A stretch of DNA of 25,137 nt from NCBI GenBank assembly GCA_900757715.1, contig CAAEOZ010000025.1, positions 1-25,137 on the forward strand, in the 5' to 3' direction. Shown piece by piece: positions 16,177 to 23,400 of the stretch. The notes under the pieces are model-generated. The model made no database searches. It saw only the letters and a program-made list of their open reading frames with translations, and was not told the DNA's origin. Each line of letters opens with the position of its first letter. Position 1 is the stretch's first letter. The position numbers and the translations under genes are program-made. The DNA is from an uncultured Veillonella sp. GTDB taxonomy: Bacteria; Bacillota; Negativicutes; Veillonellales; Veillonellaceae.

Positions 16177-17900
16177 TATTTAAACACCTCTACTAGAGCA
16201 CCATCCAAATCATTTTCCAAAGCCTTAATCTCAGCCATAATTTCATCAGATGGGCGTGGAGCTACATATTTATAAAAATGACGTGTAAACGGAATTTCAT
16301 AACCAATTTTATTCTTCTTTGTATCAATCCATGCATCTGGAGCAAACGGTAATACCTCACGTTTGAAGTATGTTTCTATATCTTCTTTAAGCGGTACGAT
16401 TTCAGTATCGCGACGTTTAGTGTCAGCTTTTGGCTTACCTTTTACTAATACAGGCTTGCCATCTTCATCAAGTACTGGTCGTTCAACCGTAATTTTTGTA
16501 TACCCAAAGTCTTCATTATCAAAGATTTTACTGATTTCAGATTCTCTAAACTCACCGTATATCTTTGTGATTTCTTGAATAGCACTTTCAGGAATATCAT
16601 TTCGTTTATTACCTAATGACTTACGTCGTTTTTCATATAAATCATTAGCATTAATGAGTTGCACTTTCCCTTCTCGAGGTGTACCAGCTTTCTTATTTGA
16701 AAGCACCCAGATATAGGTTGCAATTCCAGTGTTGTAGAAAATATCATTTGGCAAAGCAATGATAGCTTCCAATAGATCATTTTCCAGAATATATCGTCTA
16801 ATTTCTGATGGGCCACTACCCGCATCACCTGTAAATAATGGTGACCCATTATGGATAATCGCAATGCGAGAGCCATGAGGGTTCATCTTTTTAATAGCAT
16901 TTTCTAAAAATAGCATTTGTCCATCTGCTGTTGATGGCAAACCAGGACCAAACCGGCCATCAAAGCCTAATTTAGCTTCGTTTTTAACAATAGCTTCTTC
17001 GTTCTTCCATTCTCGCCCAAATGGAGGATTAGAAATAATATAATCAAAAGTTTCCCCAGAGAATTGATCATCAGATAGTGTATTCCCACTTTTAATACGT
17101 TCAGCATCATTGCCTTTAATTAGCATATCTGCCTTACAAATTGCAAAGGTCTGATCATTCAATTCTTGACCAAATGAAATCAGTTTAGATGTGCTATTCA
17201 AATTCGCAAGATATTCTTCTGCTACTGAAAGCATCCCACCAGTACCACAAGCACAATCATAAATGGTACGGGCTACGTTTTGTCCACTTAATACCGCATT
17301 ATCGTCATGGAAGAGAATATTAACCATTAAACGGATTACCTCACGAGGGGTATAATGCTGACCAGCATCTTCATTGTGAGCTTCTGAAAATCGCCGGATA
17401 ATCTCTTCAAATACGTAACCCATTTCAAGATTACTGATATGATTCGGATGCAAATTAGCCTTATCAGTCGTAAATTCTTTTATTACCATATACAAAATAT
17501 GCTTATCGGCCATTGTTGTAATATGATTATCAAATTTGAACTTTCTAATGATATCTTGCACATTATCAGAAAAACCATTGATATAATCTCTGAAATTACT
17601 TTCAATATTATCAGGGTCATCAAGCAAGGTCTTAAACGTATACTTACTGATGTTATAAAATTTATGGCCAGCTACTTCATACAATAAACCATCTAATAAA
17701 TCCAAATTCTGATCTTTTAATTTATTATATGTATCAAGCACAGCAGGTTTTGTATCGGCTAAAATACAGTCAAACCGTCTTAGAACTGTAAGGGGCAATA
17801 TTACCTCTCCATATTCGTGTGGTTTATACACACCCGTTAATTTATCTGCAATTGCCCAAATGAGGGACGCTTTTTCATTCACACGACTACTTAAACTCAT
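16176..17900 (-). CDS. hsdM: type I DNA methyltransferase (M subunit, N6-adenine)
   Basis: Modification subunit; transfers methyl from S-adenosylmethionine to adenine N6 in the host target and with HsdS/HsdR forms the restriction complex. 574 aa. The N-terminal HsdM_N helical domain covers about 1-150. The N6_Mtase domain has SAM motif I DCACGTGG (215-222), motif IV NPPFG (291-295), and QHYTPREVIRLM (181-192) before motif I. All catalytic motifs are intact. The start is placed at 17900, with GGAGGT 3 nt upstream; the longer frame begins at a TTG (17924) inside the preceding gene's stop region with no ribosome site. It follows the 177-aa gene by 20 bp. Confidence 0.96.
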   Translation of the reverse strand: MSLSSRVNEKASLIWAIADKLTGVYKPHEYGEVILPLTVLRRFDCILADTKPAVLDTYNKLKDQNLDLLDGLLYEVAGHKFYNISKYTFKTLLDDPDNIESNFRDYINGFSDNVQDIIRKFKFDNHITTMADKHILYMVIKEFTTDKANLHPNHISNLEMGYVFEEIIRRFSEAHNEDAGQHYTPREVIRLMVNILFHDDNAVLSGQNVARTIYDCACGTGGMLSVAEEYLANLNSTSKLISFGQELNDQTFAICKADMLIKGNDAERIKSGNTLSDDQFSGETFDYIISNPPFGREWKNEEAIVKNEAKLGFDGRFGPGLPSTADGQMLFLENAIKKMNPHGSRIAIIHNGSPLFTGDAGSGPSEIRRYILENDLLEAIIALPNDIFYNTGIATYIWVLSNKKAGTPREGKVQLINANDLYEKRRKSLGNKRNDIPESAIQEITKIYGEFRESEISKIFDNEDFGYTKITVERPVLDEDGKPVLVKGKPKADTKRRDTEIVPLKEDIETYFKREVLPFAPDAWIDTKKNKIGYEIPFTRHFYKYVAPRPSDEIMAEIKALENDLDGALVEVFK

Positions 17901-17920
17901 GGTACCTCCGTATCTACTTA

Positions 17921-18454
17921 TCAAGCAGCGATAAATCCACTACTTTTCTCTTTAGTCAAAATTGCCTTCACATTACTTTTAGTGATTTTAAGCTCACCAT
18001 TATTCATTGCCCTAACGACCTTAGGAAATTCATCAGATGATTCCATTCTAGTAATAACGCTGCTATAATCATCTGTTCCCTGAGTCGAATGTGGCATCGG
18101 ACCCACAATAATAAGTCTATAATGGTGGTTATTACGCAAACGCTCAAACTCATATCTTTTCAGCGCAATATAATCTAAGCAATATTCTAAACGATCTGCG
18201 AGACCTAATGCCTTAAACGTCGCCTCTAAATGACGCACTGAACAAGAGGAACTGCCTAATACTAGAATTTTTCCATTAGGTAAACTAGCATCAAAATATG
18301 GCTCCACAGTTTTTTCAATTACTGGATAGTGATATTTTTTAAGTACGGATTGCAACTGATTACATTTAAATGCATTCGTTAATTCATCTGTAATATATTT
18401 AATTGCATCACTTAACAATGTGACATCTTGTAAGTTAGGTGTAAACGCTACCAA
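17921..18454 (-). CDS. 177-aa Rossmann-like protein of unknown function in the restriction operon
   Basis: I do not recognise a named family. The N-terminal 55 residues are helical. Residues 62-76 are a beta strand and glycine-serine loop (KILVLGSSSCSVRHL), then an alternating alpha/beta pattern with a second strand LIIVGPMPHSTQG (114-126), and a closing LKITKSNVKAIL. The GPMPHS loop is striking and looks like a ligand or nucleotide site; I recall similar VGP-PHS proteins in other bacteria but can name no function. The start is TTG at 18454, supported by GGAGG 7 nt upstream. It overlaps the end of the preceding gene by 7 bp, and hsdM follows after 20 bp, so it is tightly embedded in the operon. 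Role: probably regulatory or signalling within the defence island (inference). Confidence 0.65.
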   Translation of the reverse strand: MVAFTPNLQDVTLLSDAIKYITDELTNAFKCNQLQSVLKKYHYPVIEKTVEPYFDASLPNGKILVLGSSSCSVRHLEATFKALGLADRLEYCLDYIALKRYEFERLRNNHHYRLIIVGPMPHSTQGTDDYSSVITRMESSDEFPKVVRAMNNGELKITKSNVKAILTKEKSSGFIAA

Positions 18455-20199
18455 TTGAATTCCTCCTCTACTAATTTATTAAGCTCTTGATTAACATCAT
18501 CAAGTTGCTTTAAAAGTTCCATACGCATTTCTATAATTTTATCTTTATGACCTAAAAATCTACGTTGCTGTTCAATTGATACATTAGGAATAGCTAATGA
18601 TTTCAAATCTTTTATAGATATTGATTTTATAACTGATCCTGATGCTAATAGTTCAATTTGTTCTCGGCCTAAGGAACTATTAAAAAATGCAGCAATATAA
18701 TCTAATAAATACAGGTTTCTGTATTTAGGTGCAATTGTAATAGAAAATAAATTCCCATTAATAATGACACCAGTACCTGGCTGAAGATGTAACATATTAC
18801 TTTTAAATGGAGATGTTCTAGTTAAAACTAAACTATCTTCTTCTATCACCTGAGATGATTTTCCTAATTTAGATTTATCTACATAGGGTAATTGAGACAT
18901 ATCTACTTGTTGGCTATCTAGTGCTTGTGAATACACATATTTAATACCTGTATCTTCTAAAGTAGTAATTTCATCTAGCTCTTTTGATGGAATAACAGGA
19001 CCTCGACTAATATTACAAATCTCCCCTAGAGGAATCCCATCATAAGTAATTGGTTCAACAGTATATCGTTTTGGTAAAAGATTGTATTCTTCATCATATA
19101 CTCTAGATTTACTCACGACACAACTATTTTCAGTATTATCACTGATTAAGGTTTTCAATCCATCTAAATCGATATTTTTATATCGTCTCTCTTGGATATA
19201 AGACTCGCTGGCATCAGTAAACTTTATCTCATTATTATTATGAGATAAAACCACAGCATATAAAGGAATTCTAGTAAACTCTGACAAGGAATCTGGTAAT
19301 TCAACTACAGATTGAATATAGCCTCGATCCACAAAGTAGCCGCGAATTGCTTGATTCTGGAAATTTGTTAAAGATGAGTTTGTCATCAATGCAACCATAA
19401 TCCCATCATCAGCAAGTTGTTCAAAAGCAGCTAGCACCTCTAGCCAGTCAGTGTTTACAGGAATCTTTCCTATCTCATCCATCCGATTCTTAACTATAGG
19501 ATTGAGTCTTAACGTCTTATCGAGCCTATGATTCCAAAGAGGTACACATAAAATACGATCAAATAATTGATTTCTTACTGCAAATGCACCATTTAAAATA
19601 TTAGCTTCTACCAATTGAGAATCTAACAATTCTAATAATAGTACTCGCAGCTGTAATGAAACCATTAGCTGAGAATCACAATTATAGGCATAATAGCTTT
19701 TAAGATTATAGCGCTTAACCATATCCAATAGTATAGTCCCATCATTTAAACCTACTTGCATTAATGAGAAACTATCAAGATTCTCTATTTTCAACAAATA
19801 TTCCAATGTTTGATTTAGAGATTCATTACCTTCGATACTATTATTGGTCCTACTCATTTTATATTCATTATAAAACAAAGCAATTCCAATTAATAATAAA
19901 TCATCAATATTTAGGTTCTTTTGTAAAAACTCTTGCACATGAGGTTTGAAAATGTATTTTTTCATTGTATTTTGAAAGTTAGGATTGTTTATTTTATTGG
20001 AGCTAATATATTTATCTAAATCAACAAATGAACCATTATATTTTTTTAGTAAATAGATTAATGCAGCCATAACATTTAGGTCGTAATAATCGTTAACTTT
20101 ACTTAAGTAACGCCCAGCATACCATTCTCGTTCTAGTTGTAAAATTTGTTTTTCACTTTTATCATAAATTTCTTTTGCTAACATAATTTTAGATCGCAT
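18448..20199 (-). CDS. N6-methyltransferase-like/TRD fusion with degenerate catalytic motifs
   Basis: 583 aa. Residues 1-110 are helical. Residues about 115-360 follow the HsdM fold (for example GIMVALMTNSSL at 266-277, IRGYFVDRGYIQSVVELPDS at 285-304, and LYAVVLSH). Motif I is eroded (QVGLNDGTILL, about 148-158, versus DPACGTGGFL). Motif IV, normally NPP(F/Y/W), reads CVPLW (218-222), losing the catalytic Asn. Methylation is therefore unlikely. Residues about 375-583 resemble one HsdS half: IPLGEICNISRG start, a TRD core, then AIPNVSIEQQRRF and a C-terminal coiled coil. One TRD per chain would dimerise on a palindromic bipartite site. The start at 20199 has AGGAGG upstream. It is the first gene of the operon. 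Likely a DNA-binding regulator or decoy; a divergent type IIG-like enzyme is the alternative. Confidence 0.75.
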   Translation of the reverse strand: MRSKIMLAKEIYDKSEKQILQLEREWYAGRYLSKVNDYYDLNVMAALIYLLKKYNGSFVDLDKYISSNKINNPNFQNTMKKYIFKPHVQEFLQKNLNIDDLLLIGIALFYNEYKMSRTNNSIEGNESLNQTLEYLLKIENLDSFSLMQVGLNDGTILLDMVKRYNLKSYYAYNCDSQLMVSLQLRVLLLELLDSQLVEANILNGAFAVRNQLFDRILCVPLWNHRLDKTLRLNPIVKNRMDEIGKIPVNTDWLEVLAAFEQLADDGIMVALMTNSSLTNFQNQAIRGYFVDRGYIQSVVELPDSLSEFTRIPLYAVVLSHNNNEIKFTDASESYIQERRYKNIDLDGLKTLISDNTENSCVVSKSRVYDEEYNLLPKRYTVEPITYDGIPLGEICNISRGPVIPSKELDEITTLEDTGIKYVYSQALDSQQVDMSQLPYVDKSKLGKSSQVIEEDSLVLTRTSPFKSNMLHLQPGTGVIINGNLFSITIAPKYRNLYLLDYIAAFFNSSLGREQIELLASGSVIKSISIKDLKSLAIPNVSIEQQRRFLGHKDKIIEMRMELLKQLDDVNQELNKLVEEEFNW

Positions 20200-20209
20200 A
20201 AATACCTCC

Positions 20210-20225
20210 TGGTTTCAGATAACCA
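20210..20225. promoter_or_regulatory. operator-like site 3, TGGTT-N6-AACCA, at the ribosome site
   Basis: Plus strand TGGTTTCAGATAACCA; minus strand TGGTTATCTGAAACCA, which directly abuts the AGGAGG ribosome site of the 583-aa gene. Same half-sites and 6-bp spacer as the two sites upstream. Confidence 0.6.
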
Positions 20226-20389
20226 ATATATATCATTTTAAAAAAATTACACAAATAACATTCTATTTGTATCCATAATTTCGTTTAATCAGTTTTTTCA
20301 AACCAAACTAACAATCAAATATAATTCAAACAATCAAGTTCAATATTTTCTATTATTTATCCACCTACCTTCAGTAAACACAATATAGT

Positions 20390-20407
20390 GTGGTTATGCG
20401 CAACCAC
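20390..20407. promoter_or_regulatory. operator-like site 2, GTGGTT-N6-AACCAC, in the 5' UTR
   Basis: GTGGTT-ATGCGC-AACCAC, a perfect 6-bp inverted repeat with a 6-bp spacer, about 50 bp downstream of the predicted transcription start. It matches site 1 at 14 of 18 positions. Confidence 0.65.
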
Positions 20408-20459
20408 CTTTCATCATTTCAAAAAAATAAGAAGGAAACAACTTTTTTATCTTGCCCAT

Positions 20460-20488
20460 ATTTTATCATTAAACAAATTTATTGTCAA
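20460..20488 (-). promoter_or_regulatory. promoter of the restriction-modification operon
   Basis: On minus, perfect TTGACA (20483-20488), 17-nt spacer, TAAAAT (20460-20465). It lies downstream of the terminator of the 241-aa gene and directs transcription toward the 583-aa gene. Operator-like site 1 abuts the -35 box. Confidence 0.85.
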
Positions 20489-20504
20489 TGGTTATTTCCA
20501 ACCA
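20489..20504. promoter_or_regulatory. operator-like site 1, TGGTT-N6-AACCA, abutting the -35 box
   Basis: TGGTT-ATTTCC-AACCA on plus; its edge is the base next to TTGACA on minus. Position just upstream of -35 suits either an activator or a repressor that contacts polymerase. Confidence 0.65.
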
Positions 20505-20542
20505 CACCTCTAAATATTATTTCTCGATTATGATTAATCCAT

Positions 20543-20594
20543 AAAACGGGGTAGGATTAGATATATACATGAATCCAATCCTACAATCTACCCG
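20543..20594 (-). terminator. terminator of the 241-aa gene
   Basis: On minus, GTAGGATT (20577-20584 read on plus as AATCCTAC) pairs with AATCCTAC (plus 20551-20558), with CGGG/CCCG extending the stem across a 6-nt bulge, followed by TTTTAT. It lies 15 nt after the stop codon at 20609 and before the restriction operon promoter. Confidence 0.65.
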
Positions 20595-20608
20595 ACTAAC
20601 TATTTGAC

Positions 20609-21334
20609 TTAATCTATGTTGTTCCCAAAGTCTTCTGTATATTTTATAAGCCCATCATGAGATTCATAATATCGTAAAGCCTCTAAGTCTCTTCTTCGAC
20701 GTTTGTTAGCATAAGTAGCTTTAGAATTGCTACGATAGTTTTCAATAAACCAACAATACCGCTCAAAATCCCACCTAAGATTTCTACCATAAAGATCACT
20801 TAATCTAAATAAAATAGATAATCGTTTAGAAGCATGCTCACCATGTCTTACAGTATATCCAGCTCTCGTATAAATTGTATCAGAATCCCAATTTGGACTA
20901 TAGTCTTCATCCTCATAATCTGCTTCAAAAGTTAACGCCTGATACTTATCCATACTAATTTTTAATTCATATAAAAGCATGTGAGTATCATCATAATTAA
21001 GTCGTTCAAGATTTTCTTCATTGCCTTGTATATACTCATAAGGTATTGTTCTTATAATCTTCTCCAACTGTTTAATTATTGGTGTAATGTGTCGCTCACG
21101 TATAATTTTATCATGACAATACTTCTTTAATTTATTTTCAAAGATATGATTAATGAATTCCTCTTTATCCCCTACAACTATATAATCATAAGCCTCATGT
21201 ATATATATTTCTGAATCTAAAACTATATCAATAGGCAAGCCGTCCGAAATAATTACGCTACAAGGAATAAACTCATCTGGTTTTAAATCTAACAAATCTT
21301 GACATGAAATAATTCTATTTACAGATATGCACAT
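20609..21334 (-). CDS. unrecognised 241-aa cytoplasmic protein
   Basis: No family recognised. The N-terminal 60 residues look beta-rich (FIPCSVIISDGLPIDIVL, HEAYDYIVVGDKEEFINHIF); the rest is helical and acidic, then aromatic and basic (RNLRWDFERYCWFIENYRS, ANKRRRRDLEALRYYES). There is no signal peptide or membrane segment. The start is set at 21334 (MCISVNRI) because GGGAG lies 7 nt upstream; the longer frame to 21382 has no ribosome site. It has its own terminator and is not in the restriction operon, though it is adjacent and shares its AT-rich codon use. It might be another accessory-island gene. The R4 patch near the C-terminus could bind nucleic acid (inference, weak). Confidence 0.65.
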   Translation of the reverse strand: MCISVNRIISCQDLLDLKPDEFIPCSVIISDGLPIDIVLDSEIYIHEAYDYIVVGDKEEFINHIFENKLKKYCHDKIIRERHITPIIKQLEKIIRTIPYEYIQGNEENLERLNYDDTHMLLYELKISMDKYQALTFEADYEDEDYSPNWDSDTIYTRAGYTVRHGEHASKRLSILFRLSDLYGRNLRWDFERYCWFIENYRSNSKATYANKRRRRDLEALRYYESHDGLIKYTEDFGNNID

Positions 21335-21402
21335 AATTAATCTCCCACGCCTAATCAAAATATAATACAAGTTCCAAAACACTTACACTTTATTATTCGC
21401 TA

Positions 21403-21430
21403 TAAATTATGAAAATTCCTTCATAATTTA
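21403..21430. promoter_or_regulatory. perfect 10-bp inverted repeat upstream of the 241-aa gene
   Basis: TAAATTATGA (21403-21412) and TCATAATTTA (21421-21430) with an 8-bp spacer, about 70 bp upstream of ATG 21334 and between two divergent genes. No T-tract of note follows it. Likely an operator. Confidence 0.4.
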
Positions 21431-21502
21431 TCTAATAAAATTTTATATAGGATTTACAATAAATCTATCACATTTAATAGTATCTATCACAAATCATTCT
21501 AC

Positions 21503-21530
21503 TAGTCAAAACAATTGTAGGTGCTATAAT
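21503..21530 (+). promoter_or_regulatory. candidate promoter upstream of the CxCxxC gene
   Basis: TAGTCA (21503-21508), 16-nt spacer, consensus TATAAT (21525-21530). A second TATAAT occurs at 21558-21563 without a good -35. The -35 match is weak. Confidence 0.35.
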
Positions 21531-21603
21531 GAAATCAATAAGAGGAGCATGTGCTCATATAATACTAGTTAGCGCACTGTTCTATATAGTTAGTAGTTTA
21601 TAA
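21529..21603 (+). CDS. possible 24-aa hydrophobic mini-protein
   Basis: ATG-to-TAA frame of 24 codons (MKSIRGACAHIILVSALFYI, then VSSL), hydrophobic from residue 8 on, with AGGTG 6 nt upstream. It ends 12 bp before the next gene, whose AAAGGAGG starts right after it. If the TATAAT at 21525-21530 is the -10, this ATG would lie upstream of the start point and the ORF could not be made from that promoter. Low confidence. Confidence 0.25.
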   Translation: MKSIRGACAHIILVSALFYIVSSL

Positions 21604-21615
21604 AAGGAGGCCATC

Positions 21616-21963
21616 ATGACACATACACAAGTAAAAGAACTCGTACAAGCTTTATTAGATGCACCTACAAGCAATCCAACATTAAAAGAATTCGCTCAAT
21701 CTTGGATCAATGCAGAAGGCAAACCTGAGCAAGAAGAACTTACAAAACAACTCGTATCTGTTGCGGAGCAAAACATTGCACTCATCGACGAAACAATCGG
21801 CTTTGCAGGTTCTAAACTAGCAGTCCAAATTCTCGGCGAAGAAGGCGCCGCTAACCTATTGCAACACGCTAAAGACATTAAGGCAAAAGGCGCAAAATTC
21901 TGTGACTGCCCTGGTTGCATAGTAGCAAAAAAAATAATTGATTTGAAAGCGGAAATTGAATAG
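21616..21963 (+). CDS. small protein with C-terminal CDCPGC motif
   Basis: 115 aa; start supported by AAAGGAGG 7 nt upstream. Residues 1-90 are helical and acidic. The C-terminal part has C96, C98 and C101 in CDCPGC, a compact three-cysteine cluster suited to metal binding or redox. I have seen similar short Firmicutes proteins carrying CDCP-C endings annotated, probably wrongly, as Hsp90-like; no HSP90 domain can be seen here. Its G+C is nearer to the leu genes than to the restriction island, so it looks like core genome. It stands alone on plus, with a terminator after it. Function unknown. Confidence 0.75.
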   Translation: MTHTQVKELVQALLDAPTSNPTLKEFAQSWINAEGKPEQEELTKQLVSVAEQNIALIDETIGFAGSKLAVQILGEEGAANLLQHAKDIKAKGAKFCDCPGCIVAKKIIDLKAEIE

Positions 21964-22043
21964 CGCCTGTATAAGTTTCTATTAAATTGTAATTATGCAA
22001 CCCATAGGGATACTAACCAACTATACTTTAAAACGCTTACATA

Positions 22044-22098
22044 AAAAAGGACGACCTACTATCAAAGATAATTTTCTCTAATGGTAGGACGTCCTTTT
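22044..22098. terminator. bidirectional terminator
   Basis: AAAAGGACG with ACCTACTA pairs with TGGTAGG and ACGTCCTTTT across a roughly 20-nt loop; A-run on one side, T-run on the other. It serves the CDCPGC gene on plus and the HXXEE gene (stop at 22153) on minus. Confidence 0.8.
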
Positions 22099-22152
22099 AT
22101 ACATCAAGCATCAGTTATTAATTAGAAGTATAGTTAATTTTTACCAAATTAA

Positions 22153-22623
22153 TCAGTCATGTTGCAGGCTTTGAAGAATTTTAAAGCTCACAGCGATATT
22201 AACGAAAATAATCAACAGTGTTACGAACGAATAGGCCAATAGCATATAGTTCGCCGACACCGCATCATATATCTGATATGTGCAATATCCGGCTGTGATA
22301 ATGCCACTGAGGACACCTGGGATATATTGTCGCAGGATTATGCTTTGAAATACATGCCCGATTACATGGTATATATAGGCTATGATTATGGTGAAATAAA
22401 AATCAAAGCTTTCAAAATATATACTTAAGCCCAGTATAATCAACAAGAGTATGAATTCCTGATAGATGATTGCATTGATTCTGAAAGGTGTAAACGCCCC
22501 CGATAAAAGTCGTCGTTGCAGTTGCGGGTTTCGATCCATAAAGCGAGGAAACAAAAGTATTTCCTCAAGTTCATGCAGCATGAAAATACTGGGGAACAAT
22601 AAGAAAAAACTATGCAGATCCAT
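22153..22623 (-). CDS. HXXEE domain membrane protein
   Basis: 156 aa, four to five hydrophobic helices. The motif H-E-L-E-E at residues 17-21 (IFMLHELEEILLFP) is the HXXEE signature that names this family; further conserved histidines appear in YIYHVIGHVFQS (about 83-94). The conserved charged residues inside the membrane suggest metal binding or an enzymatic role, but no function is established to my knowledge. The start is well supported by AAGGAGG 7 nt upstream of ATG 22623. It lies 49 bp after the broken GyrI-like gene and may be co-transcribed with it. Confidence 0.8.
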   Translation of the reverse strand: MDLHSFFLLFPSIFMLHELEEILLFPRFMDRNPQLQRRLLSGAFTPFRINAIIYQEFILLLIILGLSIYFESFDFYFTIIIAYIYHVIGHVFQSIILRQYIPGVLSGIITAGYCTYQIYDAVSANYMLLAYSFVTLLIIFVNIAVSFKILQSLQHD

Positions 22624-22672
22624 AAGGCGCCTCCTTGATAAATCCGATTAAGTTTATTATGACAGTTTTATA

Positions 22673-23295
22673 CTATCCCCTTTTTACCTGCACGCGCAGT
22701 ACCGTCTTCAATTTTGCGGGCTCCACCTTTCGCGCATCGGACAAATAGATTTCCCGATGCCACTCATTATTAGCACGTTCCAAATTATGAGCAGTACAGA
22801 ACTCATCTACTTTCATAAATGATTCCGGTTCGTCATCGTAAGGCCCGACATGCAATATCTGCACACAATCTCCATCCTCTATCGATTCAAGGCGCACGTC
22901 CTTAAATCGAGGCAACGATTTTTTCTTGGACACATTAACAATGGCCGCCTCTAACACGTCAGACATCACAAAATCAGGTTGTCTGATCATCACCCGATAT
23001 TGCAGATTATTCTTATCAAACTGCTCCGTATGCTCAATCTGCTTCCAAAGCGCCTCCAGCGGATACACCGTGTAATCAAAGTATCCATCCGGCGTCACGC
23101 CTTTTTTCGGCAACATCTTCCGTAAGACAACGAATATAACGCCTCGATATCATCGGCAAAAGCCGCATGATTAGGATTTCCCACACCGTCCAGAACAAGA
23201 AACTTCATGCTCGGTACCGTAACCTGCACCGCCTGCTGCTTCGGACAATATAACTCCTTTTCGTGCTTACGCCATTCATGCTTTATTGCTGTCAT
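22673..23295 (-). pseudogene. GyrI-like small-molecule-binding protein, frameshifted
   Basis: Two frames together make one GyrI-like protein of about 205 aa. The first (23295-23095) begins MTAIKHEWRKHEKELY with GAGGGGG upstream, contains MKFLVLDGVGNPNHAAF, and reaches IEALYSLSYG before running into a stop. The second (from ATG 23116) continues with LPKKGVTPDGYFDYTVYPLE and runs to the normal C-terminus at 22673. The break is within about 23113-23122. By my memory of the family, three residues separate the LSY tyrosine from the methionine of MLPKKG; five bases are present, so about four bases are missing. The second part could be made separately but lacks the first strands. GyrI-like domains bind drugs or other small molecules, often as stand-alone proteins. 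Confidence 0.8.
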
Positions 23296-23368
23296 AATTA
23301 CCCCCTCTTTCTGAAAGAAAATATATCATTTCTTTTATGGTAAGGGAGGATTATGAAAGACAATTAAA

Positions 23369-23400
23369 AGCCCCTATGCCAAAGCATAGGGGCTCTTTTT
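23369..23400. terminator. terminator after the ABC importer operon
   Basis: AGCCCCTATGC (23369-23379) and GCATAGGGGCT (23384-23394) form an 11-bp stem with loop CAAA. On minus it is followed by TTTTAATT and closes the ABC operon; on plus it runs into CTTTTT. Confidence 0.85.

Larger units (their letters stand above)
20226..20600. other. control region of the restriction operon, no gene
   Basis: About 370 bp, AT-rich, between the 583-aa gene and the upstream 241-aa gene. It holds a terminator (20543-20594), one strong promoter (20460-20488), two operator-like sites, and a weak fourth match (AACCA at 20301-20305 with CAGTT six bases upstream). The leader from the predicted start (about 20453) to ATG 20199 is about 250 nt. 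No ORF. Confidence 0.6.

Noticed and set aside
17901..17924. hsdM start at 17924
   Set aside because: That codon is TTG in the stop region of the preceding gene with no ribosome site; ATG 17900 has GGAGGT directly upstream.
20210..20504. CRISPR-like repeats
   Set aside because: The three similar units are short palindromes at irregular distances (about 97 and 180 bp) without uniform spacers and without cas genes.
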